From: Gemmatimonadaceae bacterium
GTDB taxonomy: Bacteria > Gemmatimonadota > Gemmatimonadetes > Gemmatimonadales > Gemmatimonadaceae
Direction: 5' to 3'
Assembly (NCBI GenBank): GCA_020846935.1
Contig: JADLCY010000015.1
Location: forward strand, 186,001 to 250,000
Length of the DNA stretch: 64,000 bases
The notes beneath the pieces were generated by a model, which did no database searches, was not told the DNA's origin, and saw nothing but the letters and a program-made list of their open reading frames with translations. Position numbers and translations under genes: made by a program. Positions 47,124-55,498 of this stretch are shown in pieces; within the stretch, counting starts at the first letter, position 1; each line of letters begins with the position of its first letter.

Positions 47124-47795
47124 TCACTTTCGCGCCAGGAGCGAGTCGATCGTTCGAACGAGCGCCGGCTCAGGAACCGCCCCGTAGAACCTGAGCCCAT
47201 TCACGAGAATCGTTGGTGTCCCCCTGACACCAAGGGGGCGCCCGGCCCGCAGCCCTCGTTCGGCAGCTGAATCTCCGATGCCCTGGATGCAACGCTTGAA
47301 CTCGGCCGTGTCCAGCACGCCGGCGTCCGCTGCATAGCTCGTCCATGACTTGAGCCCCAGCGAGTCCTGCTTCCGGTAAACCTCGTCGACCATAGCCGAG
47401 AACCGATCCTGGGCACCCGCGCATTCAGCAGCTCGGGCAGCGGGGCGGGCGAAGCGATGTGAGGGTAAAGGGTAGTGCACGAACGTATGTGAGACACGGT
47501 CGCCGTACCGTGCAAGAATCACCTTCATCGTTTCACGCGATCGCTTGCAGTATGGGCACTCCAGATCGCCAAACTCCACCACCTTAACGCGCGCATCGGC
47601 ACGCCCCTCCGTGTGGCCGACCGCCGTCAGGTGTTCCCAGTTCGTCATCAGCACCACCTCAGGAATCGACCCGTCCGGCGGTGACCGTTGGCCTCCGAAC
47701 TCCCGTTTTGCAAGCGCCGCAGCGACAGTAACCGCTGCGGCGCAAAGCACCACCAAGGCGATGCGCTCAAGGCGAGAACCAATTGCCGTTGTCAC
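47124..47795 (-). CDS. Membrane-anchored DsbA-like thiol-disulfide oxidoreductase
   Basis: The 223-residue protein has one N-terminal membrane helix (RIALVVLCAAAVTVAAALA) and a DsbA/thioredoxin_4 domain with active site C80-P-Y-C83 in EFGDLECPYCKRS and the cis-Pro loop VRGTPTILVNG. Two more Cys occur in AAECAG and FKRCIQG. It should act in the periplasm, probably as an oxidase or carrier. It lies between the genes for a cysteine-rich peptide (19 bases upstream) and a propeller, which suggests that it folds those substrates. The start is GTG at 47795. Confidence 0.88.
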   Translation of the reverse strand: MTTAIGSRLERIALVVLCAAAVTVAAALAKREFGGQRSPPDGSIPEVVLMTNWEHLTAVGHTEGRADARVKVVEFGDLECPYCKRSRETMKVILARYGDRVSHTFVHYPLPSHRFARPAARAAECAGAQDRFSAMVDEVYRKQDSLGLKSWTSYAADAGVLDTAEFKRCIQGIGDSAAERGLRAGRPLGVRGTPTILVNGLRFYGAVPEPALVRTIDSLLARK

Positions 47796-47813
47796 TGATC
47801 GAGAGCTCGCAGG

Positions 47814-48068
47814 CTACTCGTTGCAACCGTACATGACGCCGTCGGTGCAGCCCGGCGTAGGACCTCCAGAGCAGCCTGGGAGCCCAGTCGGACAGCCCCT
47901 CGCCGTGCACTCCGCCTTGATCTGTTCCTCGTCGCACGCGATGATCCCAGGCATGCAGAAATAGCAACTATCGACGGATGTGGCCGCGGCAGAGCGAGGC
48001 AGGGCAAGCTCGACGAATCCGATGAGGCAGGTTGCACATGCCAAGGCAAGCAAGGGGCGTTGGGTCAT
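47814..48068 (-). CDS. Small secreted cysteine-rich protein (8 Cys)
   Basis: The 84-residue product has a signal peptide (LLALACATCLIGFVELALPRSAAA). The mature part of about 55 residues has eight Cys: SCYFC, ACDEE, ECTARGC, GCSGG, GCTDG and a terminal YGCNE. The ATG at 48068 has a strong AGGAGG site, and a sigma-70-type promoter lies upstream (48143-48171). It is the first gene of the peptide-DsbA-propeller unit. It is not recognisably homologous to the 6-Cys peptide but has the same design. Confidence 0.78.
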   Translation of the reverse strand: MTQRPLLALACATCLIGFVELALPRSAAATSVDSCYFCMPGIIACDEEQIKAECTARGCPTGLPGCSGGPTPGCTDGVMYGCNE

Positions 48069-48142
48069 CTGAGCCTCCTGGTTCCGGATCGTTTAAGTGT
48101 TTGCTCCAGTGGCAGCCGCATCGTACCCTTGGACTGACAGCC

Positions 48143-48171
48143 ACTATGCCCCGAGGCTCCCGGCCAGTCAA
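48143..48171 (-). promoter_or_regulatory. Promoter of the cysteine-rich peptide unit
   Basis: On the reverse strand, TTGACT (48171-48166) and CATAGT (48148-48143) are separated by 17 bases. The transcript would begin near 48136, giving a leader of about 68 bases before the ATG at 48068. Confidence 0.6.
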
Positions 48172-48213
48172 CGTCGCTCCGTCGCACGGCGTGACGATCG
48201 GTTGCGCGACCCC

Positions 48214-48930
48214 TCAGAGGTCGATGTCGCCAAGCCCCAGCGCACTCATGAATTCGCGCGTGGTATTGCGGACGCGGTGTCGCATCCGCAGCGCGCGGAG
48301 GGCGGTGGGGGTCAAGCCCTCCAGAGCTTCTGTGGCTGCGGTCGCGCCTTCGCCGCTGTTCGTCGTCAACTCCCGGACATGAAGCAGGCGCCCCAACCGC
48401 AACAGGCAGCCAATGGATGGCAGGCCCTCCTGCCTCAGTAGCCTCGCCAAGTGGGATCGATTGAAGCGAAACCGAGTGGCAACATCGCCGACCCTCCAAA
48501 CGCGATGCCCGTTTCTGAGGCACGCAAGCACCACGGGTCGCAGGCGATTGGCTTCCAGACAATCGTGGACGGCGCGGATTTCGACCTCGGGCACGGGTGC
48601 GGCGACCCTCACCTGAACTGCGGCTGCGAACGCGTCCATTGCTCCTGCCAGATCCGTGAGGAACACGTCGTCCGCCCCGGCGATGAACAGGTGCTGCAGC
48701 CGCAGATGCGTTCCTGCGCGCCTCTCCCCGCACACGATGATGCCTACATGAGGGTGGGCGCGCCGCAGCTGGCGGATATCGCGCTCTGTACTCGCTCCCT
48801 CGGACGTCCGGGATCCAAAGACGACGAGCCGCGCAGCGCCGAGCGTCGCCGGCGACACCTGCCTGATGGCGACTCTCACGGGCGAGTGGCAGCGCGTAAG
48901 GGTAGCAATGGATCCCCAGAGGATCCCCAC
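48214..48930 (-). CDS. AraC-type regulator with a receiver-like N-terminal domain; start interrupted by a poly-G run
   Basis: From GTG at 48930 the frame gives 238 residues. The N-terminal part resembles a pseudo-receiver (RDIRQLRRAHPHVGIIVCGER, then AGADDVFLTDLAGAMDAF), and the C-terminal part is an AraC-type helix-turn-helix (RVGDVATRFRFNRSHLARLLRQEG). A better start, ATG at 48967 with a strong GGAGGAG site, lies just upstream, but 12 G residues between it and the gene put it out of frame; 11 or 14 G would restore MEWGGG-YLVEESVGILW. The gene lies directly upstream of the cysteine-rich peptide unit on the same strand, so it is its likely regulator. Confidence 0.72.
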   Translation of the reverse strand: MGILWGSIATLTRCHSPVRVAIRQVSPATLGAARLVVFGSRTSEGASTERDIRQLRRAHPHVGIIVCGERRAGTHLRLQHLFIAGADDVFLTDLAGAMDAFAAAVQVRVAAPVPEVEIRAVHDCLEANRLRPVVLACLRNGHRVWRVGDVATRFRFNRSHLARLLRQEGLPSIGCLLRLGRLLHVRELTTNSGEGATAATEALEGLTPTALRALRMRHRVRNTTREFMSALGLGDIDL

Positions 48931-48948
48931 GCTTTCCTCTACTAGGTA

Positions 48949-48960
48949 CCCCCCCCCCCC
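48949..48960. repeat. Homopolymer run of 12 C (12 G on the coding strand)
   Basis: The run sits five bases after the third base of the ATG at 48967-48965 and before the regulator's conserved region. Runs of this length slip readily during replication and are a classic basis of on/off phase variation; they are also prone to sequencing error. Confidence 0.85.
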
Positions 48961-49045
48961 ACTCCATGTCTCTCTCCTCCAATAGGCCCGCCTGGCGCAA
49001 ACGGTGACCATCGGCATCGAGTGTGCGACGCACGCCTCGGATCAG

Positions 49046-49819
49046 TCAAGCCCCGTGAGAGGTACTCTTCGCGATGGATCGGTGGGAGACGCCTTCGAGT
49101 TCGAGCAGAGCCTGCTTGCGCCAGAGCCCGCCGCCGTACCCCGTCAGAGCGCCATCGCTTCCGACGACGCGGTGACACGGAATGATGATCGCCATGCGGT
49201 TGTCCCCATTGGCGCGCCCCACGGCGCGAGGCGCCGAAGGCTTGCCGACGGCTGCGGCCAGCGCCTCGTAGCTCGTCGTGCGCCCCGGTGGGATAGTGAG
49301 CAGCGCCTGCCACACACTGCGCTGGAACGGCGTACCGAGCGGAAGCAGTGGAACGTCGAACGTCCGACGGCGACCGCTGAAGTACTCGGCCAGTTCCGCC
49401 TCGAGCGCCGGGAGCGCCGGAAACTCGCCCTCGACGATCTCGCTGCCGAACAGTGTTCGCACGCGCTCGCGCTGCGTGCGCAACATGGGCCGGTCGGCGA
49501 ACTCGAGGAGAGTGAGTCCTTCCCCTGTGCCGATCGCCACCATGTCACCGAGCGGCGTCGTCAGTCGCTGCTCGGCGAGTCCCACGGCCTGGCGATCACC
49601 CAAAGGCCTGCAGCGCTTGCAGGGCCGAAAGCCGGCGCGGAGCGCGTCCGATGCCGCAGCGAAGTACTCGACGTGCTCCTGAAGAGGCGTGCGGCATGCG
49701 CACGAAGGCAGACAGAACACGTGCGTGGTCGTGACACCAAACCAGAACGTGCCGTCGAGTCGCCGATCGCGACGGATGATGGCGTGATAGCGTTCGTCGC
49801 TCGAGGAGGTGGCGGGCAT
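49046..49819 (-). CDS. Ada N-terminal domain fused to O6-alkylguanine-DNA methyltransferase
   Basis: The 257-residue protein begins with an Ada-type zinc domain: C36, C40, C67 and C70 in VFCLPSCACR and FRPCKRC, matching Ada C38, C42, C69 and C72; the first is the phosphotriester methyl acceptor. The methyltransferase domain follows with active-site C215 in IIPCHRV and the arginine finger region PRAVGRANGDNR. The AraC helix-turn-helix that lies between these in E. coli Ada is missing, so this should be a repair protein without its own activator domain. It starts 9 bases downstream of the GGDEF-EAL gene. Confidence 0.9.
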   Translation of the reverse strand: MPATSSSDERYHAIIRRDRRLDGTFWFGVTTTHVFCLPSCACRTPLQEHVEYFAAASDALRAGFRPCKRCRPLGDRQAVGLAEQRLTTPLGDMVAIGTGEGLTLLEFADRPMLRTQRERVRTLFGSEIVEGEFPALPALEAELAEYFSGRRRTFDVPLLPLGTPFQRSVWQALLTIPPGRTTSYEALAAAVGKPSAPRAVGRANGDNRMAIIIPCHRVVGSDGALTGYGGGLWRKQALLELEGVSHRSIAKSTSHGA

Positions 49820-49828
49820 GCCCGCAAC

Positions 49829-52003
49829 CTAGTGCCACTCTACCGGAACGCGACCCGCTTGTTGCGCTCCGGCCGTCCCGGAGCGACACTCAGCGACATA
49901 GGCGGGCACATCCTCCGGCGCCATCGGCCGCGCGAAGTGATACCCCTGCCCGTAGTCCGCGCCCATGTGGTGAACGGCGCGCCGCTGTTCCTCGGTCTCG
50001 ATGCCCTCGGCGACCGTCTGCAGCGCCAGGGCGTTGGCCAGCTGAATGATCGTGCGGACCAGCGTCTGCGGCGGCCCCTCGCGGGTGACGCCATTCATGA
50101 ACGACCGGTCGATCTTGAGCACGTCGATCGGGAAGTGCTGCAGATAGCTCAACGACGAATAGCCGGTCCCGAAATCGTCCAGCGCGAAGCGAATGCCGTG
50201 CGCCTTGAGTTCGATCATGAGGCGACGCGCGATGTCGGGCTGGTGAATGACGGCGCTTTCGGTGAGTTCGAGGATGAGCGCACCCGGCGCAACACGCGTG
50301 TCGCGGACGATCGCCACCACCTCCTTCACGAACCCCGGATGCTGCAGCTGCCGGCCCGACACGTTCACCGAGAGGCTCACCAGTTCGCCGTCCACATCGC
50401 CCAGCGTGCGCTGCCATTCGCTGAGCTGCTGGCACGCGGCCGCGAGCACCCAGCGGCCCAGCGGAACGATCTGGCCTGACTCCTCGGCGAGCGGGATGAA
50501 CGTCGCCGGTGAGATGGCCCCGAACTGCGGGTGCGTCCAGCGCACCAGGGCCTCGAAGCGCGACACGCTGCCCGTGCCCAGCGAAACGATGGGCTGATAC
50601 ATCAACGTGAACTCCTCGCGACCGAGCGCGCGACGCAGCTCGCGATGCATCGAGCGGCGCTGGGTGTCGGCGTCGTTCATCGCCGGGTCGAAGGTCGCGT
50701 AGCGGCCTTTGCCCAGCGTCTTGGCGTGGTACAACGCCACGTCCGCGTCGTGCAGCAGCGCGTCTACCGGGTCGAGGCCTTCCGGATCGTCGCTCGACGC
50801 CACACGTGGCCCGGCATGACGGGCGCCATAGGCGATGCCGATGCTTGCACCGACGCTCGTGCTCCGGTCGCCCAGGGCAATCGGGGCGTCCAGCGCCCGC
50901 AGGATGCGCTCGGCCACGAGCCGCGTCTCGCCTTCGTCGCGGAGGTAGCAGAGCAGCACCGCAAACTCGTCGCCGCCGAGCCGCGCTACCACGTCGGACC
51001 CGCGCGTGGCCCCGAGCAGGCGTGTGGCCACCTCGCGCAGCAGCGCGTCGCCCGCGGCGTGACCGAAGGTGTCGTTCACGACCTTGAAACCGTCGAGGTC
51101 CACCGCAAGCACGGCCGCTCGTTCCGGCGATCCGCCGGAGAGTGCGCCCGCAACGCGTTCGAGAAAGCGCGTTCGGTTGGGAAGCCCGGTGAGCTGATCG
51201 TGGAAAGCCTGATGCGTGAGGGCCTCTTTCGAGGCCCGGAGCGCAACTTCGGCGCGCGTGCGCTCGTGGATCTCGCCCTCCAGGGAACGCACCGCGGACC
51301 CGAGCTGTTCCGCGGTGTCGTTGAAGCTGGCGGCGAGAAACCCCAGGTCGTCCATGGCGCGCGCCGGGAGGCGCACCGAGAAGTCGCCGCGCGCGAGCGC
51401 CCCGAGCGCCCGACGTGCTGCACGGATTCGGTAGGTGAAGCGCATCGGGCCGGCGATCGCAAGGTGTCCGATGCCGCCGAGCACCACGGTCTCGAGCACC
51501 ACGAGCATGCCGTCCGATGCACTCGCGGGTCCGCTCATGCCGACCCAGCGCGCGATGGGGTAGGCGATGACGGCCACGCCCAGCTGCACGCGCGCCGCCT
51601 GCGGAATGCTGAGGGCGTACGCGGCAGCCGCCAGCAGAAAGAACGGGATTCCGAGGTAGCCAAGGCTTCCGATGGAAGCGGTCAGGAAGGCGATGATGAA
51701 CGAATCGAGACCGAGCATCGCCCAGATCGGCCATCTGTGGACCTGATCCGCACGGTTGTGCCACATCACCACGAGGTTCGCCGCGATGGCGACGAGCTGC
51801 ATGCCGCCAAAGACCTGCCAGTGCCCGGGCATGACGTTGGTCAGCATGTCGGCCAGCGCCATCGCCAGGCAGAGGCCAATGACAACGAACCGCACCCTGG
51901 CGGACTGGCGCAGCCACTCCTTCTGCATGAGCCATCGTTCGCGAACGATGACCTCGCGCGGGAGGAGTCCGTGCTGGGCGGGAAGGGTCGGTTGGACGGT
52001 CAC
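49829..52003 (-). CDS. Membrane GGDEF-EAL cyclic-di-GMP protein
   Basis: The 724-residue protein has about five or six N-terminal membrane helices (residues 40-190), a HAMP-like segment (RALGALARGDFSVRLPARAMDD), a GGDEF domain with intact RLGGDEF, and an EAL domain with intact FEALVRW, DDFGTGYSSLSYL and the late EGIET motif. Both synthesis and hydrolysis of c-di-GMP are possible by sequence. No input domain other than the membrane region is visible. The ogt/ada-like gene follows at 9 bases, so the two may share a transcript. Confidence 0.92.
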   Translation of the reverse strand: MTVQPTLPAQHGLLPREVIVRERWLMQKEWLRQSARVRFVVIGLCLAMALADMLTNVMPGHWQVFGGMQLVAIAANLVVMWHNRADQVHRWPIWAMLGLDSFIIAFLTASIGSLGYLGIPFFLLAAAAYALSIPQAARVQLGVAVIAYPIARWVGMSGPASASDGMLVVLETVVLGGIGHLAIAGPMRFTYRIRAARRALGALARGDFSVRLPARAMDDLGFLAASFNDTAEQLGSAVRSLEGEIHERTRAEVALRASKEALTHQAFHDQLTGLPNRTRFLERVAGALSGGSPERAAVLAVDLDGFKVVNDTFGHAAGDALLREVATRLLGATRGSDVVARLGGDEFAVLLCYLRDEGETRLVAERILRALDAPIALGDRSTSVGASIGIAYGARHAGPRVASSDDPEGLDPVDALLHDADVALYHAKTLGKGRYATFDPAMNDADTQRRSMHRELRRALGREEFTLMYQPIVSLGTGSVSRFEALVRWTHPQFGAISPATFIPLAEESGQIVPLGRWVLAAACQQLSEWQRTLGDVDGELVSLSVNVSGRQLQHPGFVKEVVAIVRDTRVAPGALILELTESAVIHQPDIARRLMIELKAHGIRFALDDFGTGYSSLSYLQHFPIDVLKIDRSFMNGVTREGPPQTLVRTIIQLANALALQTVAEGIETEEQRRAVHHMGADYGQGYHFARPMAPEDVPAYVAECRSGTAGAQQAGRVPVEWH

Positions 52004-52102
52004 AGGGGCAGCGACTGACCCGGCGGGGGAACCGGGGCTTCCCTCAAGTGTCGGCGGACGCTTCGACCGACTTCAGTGTTTGGGGCGCAGCGGGCGGGTG
52101 GA

Positions 52103-53350
52103 TCAGTCTTCGGGCCGCCGAATCTCGCCAAGCCCCCTGAGGACGGGGACCTTCCAGGCCGTCAGCGCCACGGTCCCGATGGCAACAAGGCCGCCGGCCA
52201 CCACGGCTGGGACGGTTCCAATGAACCTGGCGGCCAGTCCGGACTCGAAGGCGCCGAGCTCGTTCGACGAGCCGATGAAGATGGCATTCACGGCAGAAAT
52301 GCGTCCCAGCATCCCGGTGGGCACCAGAATCTGGATCATGGTGCTGCGGATGACTGCGCTGACATTGTCGGCTGCACCGCTGATGAACAGGAGAGCCACC
52401 GACAGCGGGAAGCTGCGCGAGAGCCCGAACCCCACGATGCAGGCACCGAACACAGTGACCGCGAGGAGCAGCGCGCGTCCGGCGCGCCGGAACGGCGGGC
52501 GGTGTGCGATGGCCAGGGCGGTGAGGACCGCACCAGCGCCCGGTGCCGCCTGAAGCAGACCGAGTCCCCTGGGACCCACCTGCAGGATGTCCGACGCAAA
52601 GACCGGCATGAGCGCCACCGCACCTCCAAAGAGGACGGCGACCATGTCCAGCGCGAGCGCGGCGAGGATGACCCGGTTGGTGCGCAGGAACGCCAGGCCT
52701 TCGGCGAGGTTGCGCAGCACCGAGTCGCCGGGTGCGCCGCGTGGTGCCGGCCGATGGCGCACGGCGACCATCGCAAGGAGCGAGATCGCCGCGAGGCCGA
52801 CGTTGACGGCAAAGGTGAACCGCTCCCCGGTGGCCGCAAACAGCACGCCGCCTAACGCGGGACCCAGCACCATGCCGAGCTGCCAGGTGGAACTCCGCCA
52901 GGTGGCGGCGTTGGCATAGTGATCAGGTGACACGATCTCCGAGACCAGCGCCGACCGCGAGACCTGAAGGAACGAGCGCGCGAGCCCGCAGACGGCGACG
53001 ATGGCGTAGAACGGCCACACCACGGACGGGCTCGGCGACACGAGCACGAACCCGAGGACGGCGAGGGTGGCCACGAGGAGGACCGTCAGCGCGATGATGG
53101 AGATGCGCCGGCGATCCAGGCGGTCGGCGAAGTACCCGGCCAGGAGCGCAACACTCACGTAGGGCACGATCTCAGCGAGACCGATGAGTCCGAGAGCAAA
53201 CGGATCCTTCGTGGCCTGGTAGACCAGCCACCCCACCACCACCGCCTGGACCTGGGCCGCCATCGTCATCGTCAGCAGCGACACGATGAACCACCTGAAG
53301 GGCCGAAGCCGGAAGGCGGAGTAGGGATCGTGGCGCTGGGTGTCGCTCAT
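52103..53350 (-). CDS. MFS transporter (EntS/MFS_3 type)
   Basis: The 415-residue protein has about twelve hydrophobic helices. The MFS signature between helices 2 and 3 is GYFADRLDRRRIS, and further segments (ALVSEIVSPDHYANAATWRSSTWQLGMVLGPALGG) are typical of the MFS_3 group that includes the enterobactin exporter EntS. The substrate is unknown. The ATG at 53350 begins SDTQRHDPYSAFRLRPFRWF; longer frames are not membrane-like. It is divergent from the S9 peptidase gene with a 104-base gap. Confidence 0.88.
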   Translation of the reverse strand: MSDTQRHDPYSAFRLRPFRWFIVSLLTMTMAAQVQAVVVGWLVYQATKDPFALGLIGLAEIVPYVSVALLAGYFADRLDRRRISIIALTVLLVATLAVLGFVLVSPSPSVVWPFYAIVAVCGLARSFLQVSRSALVSEIVSPDHYANAATWRSSTWQLGMVLGPALGGVLFAATGERFTFAVNVGLAAISLLAMVAVRHRPAPRGAPGDSVLRNLAEGLAFLRTNRVILAALALDMVAVLFGGAVALMPVFASDILQVGPRGLGLLQAAPGAGAVLTALAIAHRPPFRRAGRALLLAVTVFGACIVGFGLSRSFPLSVALLFISGAADNVSAVIRSTMIQILVPTGMLGRISAVNAIFIGSSNELGAFESGLAARFIGTVPAVVAGGLVAIGTVALTAWKVPVLRGLGEIRRPED

Positions 53351-53454
53351 CGGTGCAGGCAAACTAACCGGGCAACGCAGGAATCGGCGGTCGCCCCTCG
53401 CGCACACCGGCTCCACGCCTACATTGATCGCGACTTCCTTCCGGATCGTGGACC

Positions 53455-55458
53455 ATGCGCTTGCGATACGCCGCCGCGCTCGTCGCCCTCACCGGGGCGT
53501 CACTCGGCGCACAGGGACCGGGCAACAAGCTCACGCTGGACCAGTACCTCGAGTGGGAGACCGTGCAGGCGCCCCGCGTGTCGCCGGACGGCCGACAGGT
53601 CATCTACGGGCGACGCTGGGTCGACAAGATGAACGATCGCTGGGAGACGACCCAGTGGATCATGAACATCGACGGCACGCGACAGCGTGCGCTGATCACC
53701 GGGAGCAGCCCCGAATGGTCACCCGACGGGACGCGCATTGCCTATACGACGCGAGGCGAGCCCGGGGGAACGCAGATCTTCGTGCGATGGATGGACGCCG
53801 AGGGCGCGGTCACCCAGCTGACGCGTCTCACGCAAGCGCCGTCGAACCTGCAGTGGTCCCCCGACGGCAAGTGGATCGCGTTCACGATGCTCGTGCCCAC
53901 CCGGGAGCAATGGAACCTGCCGATGCCGGCAGCGCCGCAGGGAGCGCGGTGGACCGAACCGCCGCGTATCGTCACGCAGCTCGATTACCGTCAGGACGGG
54001 CAGGGATTCACCACGCCCGGCCACACGCACATCTTCGTCGTGAGCGCCGACGGCGGCTCACCGCGACAGGTCACGAGCGGCGCGTGGGATCACGGAGCGC
54101 CACAGTGGATGCCCGACGGACGGAGCATCGTCTTCTCGGCCAACCGCGTGCCGGAGGCGGAATACACCTGGCGACAGAGCGACATCTACGCCGTGGACGT
54201 CGCCAGCGGGAACATCCGCCAGCTGACGAAGCGCAACGGGCCGGACAACTCGCCGACGCCATCGCCTGACGGGCGGCTGATCGCCTACACCGGCTACGAT
54301 TCGACGCGTGCGTCGTGGAAGGACTCCGAGCTCTACATCATGAATGCCGATGGGTCCAACCCGCGGCAGATCTCCGGCACCCTCGATCGTTCACCGCAGG
54401 CGCTGGTGTGGGCCCCGGACAACTCGGGCGTGTACTTCAGCGCCGACAACCAGGGGGCACGCAACCTGTATTTTGCCTCCACCGGTGGCGCGGTGCGCGA
54501 GGTCACGAAGGGCAAGCACATGCTCTCCGTCGAGGAGATCCGCAACGGCATCGGCATCGGCATCCTGACCACCGCCACGCAGCCCGGCGACATCGTGACG
54601 TTCCCGCTGGCCAACCCGACGTTCACGCAGCTCACCGCGGTCAACGACGATGTGCTCACGGGCCGCAAGCTGGGCGATCAGGAGGAGATCTGGTACACCT
54701 CCGTCGGCGGATTGCGCATCCAGGGATGGATCGTGAAGCCGCCCGATTTCGACCCGCGCCGCAAGTATCCGCTGATGCTGGAGATCCACGGCGGGCCGCA
54801 CTCGATGTACAACGTCGGGTTCAACTTCGCCCGGCAGAATCATGCGGCCGAGGGGTACGTGCTCCTCTATACCAACCCGCGGGGCTCGACCGGCTACGGC
54901 TCGAAGTTCGGCAACGAGATCATGAACGCGTATCCGGACAAGGACTTCGATGACCTGATGGCCGGCGTCGACACGGTCGTGAATCGCGGGTACATCGACA
55001 CGCAGCGCATGTACGTGTTTGGTTGCTCGGGCGGTGGCGTGCTCACCGCGTGGATCGTGGGCCACACCGACCGCTTTGCCGCGGCCAGCTCCAACTGTCC
55101 GGTGATCAACTGGCTCTCGTTCGTCGGTACGACGGACGGGCCGGGGTGGTATCGGAATTTCGCGAAGCCGTTCTGGGAGGATCCGAGCGAGCATCTGCGC
55201 CGCTCGCCGATCATGTACGTGGGCAATGTGAAGACGCCCACCATGCTCATGACGGGCGTCCTCGACCTCCGCACGCCGATCCCGCAGACGGAGGAGTTCT
55301 ACGAGGCGCTCAAGTTCCGGAAGGTGCCGACGGCCATGATCCGGTTCAACGAGGAGTACCACGGCACCGGATCGAAGCCCTCGAACTACCTGCGCACGCA
55401 ACTCTTCCTGCGGAGTTGGTTCGAGCGTTGGTCACACGGCGCGGCAAGTACACAGTAA
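53455..55458 (+). CDS. Exported S9-family peptidase (prolyl-oligopeptidase/DPP type)
   Basis: The 667-residue protein has a signal peptide (RYAAALVALTGASLGAQG), a propeller made of WSPDG repeats (EWSPDGTRIAYTT, QWSPDGKWIAFT, QWMPDGRSIVFSANR), and an alpha/beta hydrolase domain with triad S525 in VFGCSGGG, D604 in GVLDLRTPI and H636 in EEYHGTGSKPS. It should cleave peptides in the periplasm. A TACATTGA element lies 28 bases upstream of the ATG. It is convergent with the HDOD gene. Confidence 0.92.
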   Translation: MRLRYAAALVALTGASLGAQGPGNKLTLDQYLEWETVQAPRVSPDGRQVIYGRRWVDKMNDRWETTQWIMNIDGTRQRALITGSSPEWSPDGTRIAYTTRGEPGGTQIFVRWMDAEGAVTQLTRLTQAPSNLQWSPDGKWIAFTMLVPTREQWNLPMPAAPQGARWTEPPRIVTQLDYRQDGQGFTTPGHTHIFVVSADGGSPRQVTSGAWDHGAPQWMPDGRSIVFSANRVPEAEYTWRQSDIYAVDVASGNIRQLTKRNGPDNSPTPSPDGRLIAYTGYDSTRASWKDSELYIMNADGSNPRQISGTLDRSPQALVWAPDNSGVYFSADNQGARNLYFASTGGAVREVTKGKHMLSVEEIRNGIGIGILTTATQPGDIVTFPLANPTFTQLTAVNDDVLTGRKLGDQEEIWYTSVGGLRIQGWIVKPPDFDPRRKYPLMLEIHGGPHSMYNVGFNFARQNHAAEGYVLLYTNPRGSTGYGSKFGNEIMNAYPDKDFDDLMAGVDTVVNRGYIDTQRMYVFGCSGGGVLTAWIVGHTDRFAAASSNCPVINWLSFVGTTDGPGWYRNFAKPFWEDPSEHLRRSPIMYVGNVKTPTMLMTGVLDLRTPIPQTEEFYEALKFRKVPTAMIRFNEEYHGTGSKPSNYLRTQLFLRSWFERWSHGAASTQ

Positions 55459-55470
55459 GGGCCGCGACGC

Positions 55471-55498
55471 CGGCCGGTCACGCACCCGCGACCGGCCG
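55471..55498. terminator. Hairpin between convergent S9 peptidase and HDOD genes
   Basis: CGGCCGGTC (55471-55479) pairs perfectly with GACCGGCCG (55490-55498) around a 10-base loop. There is no T-run, so its terminator role is tentative. Confidence 0.5.

Noticed and set aside
48065-49033. A long alternative frame through the poly-G run (starting MEWGGGVPS).
   Set aside because: It begins with a good ribosome site but gives a basic, low-complexity protein. The AraC-type domain is clearly in the other frame, which led to the phase-variation reading.
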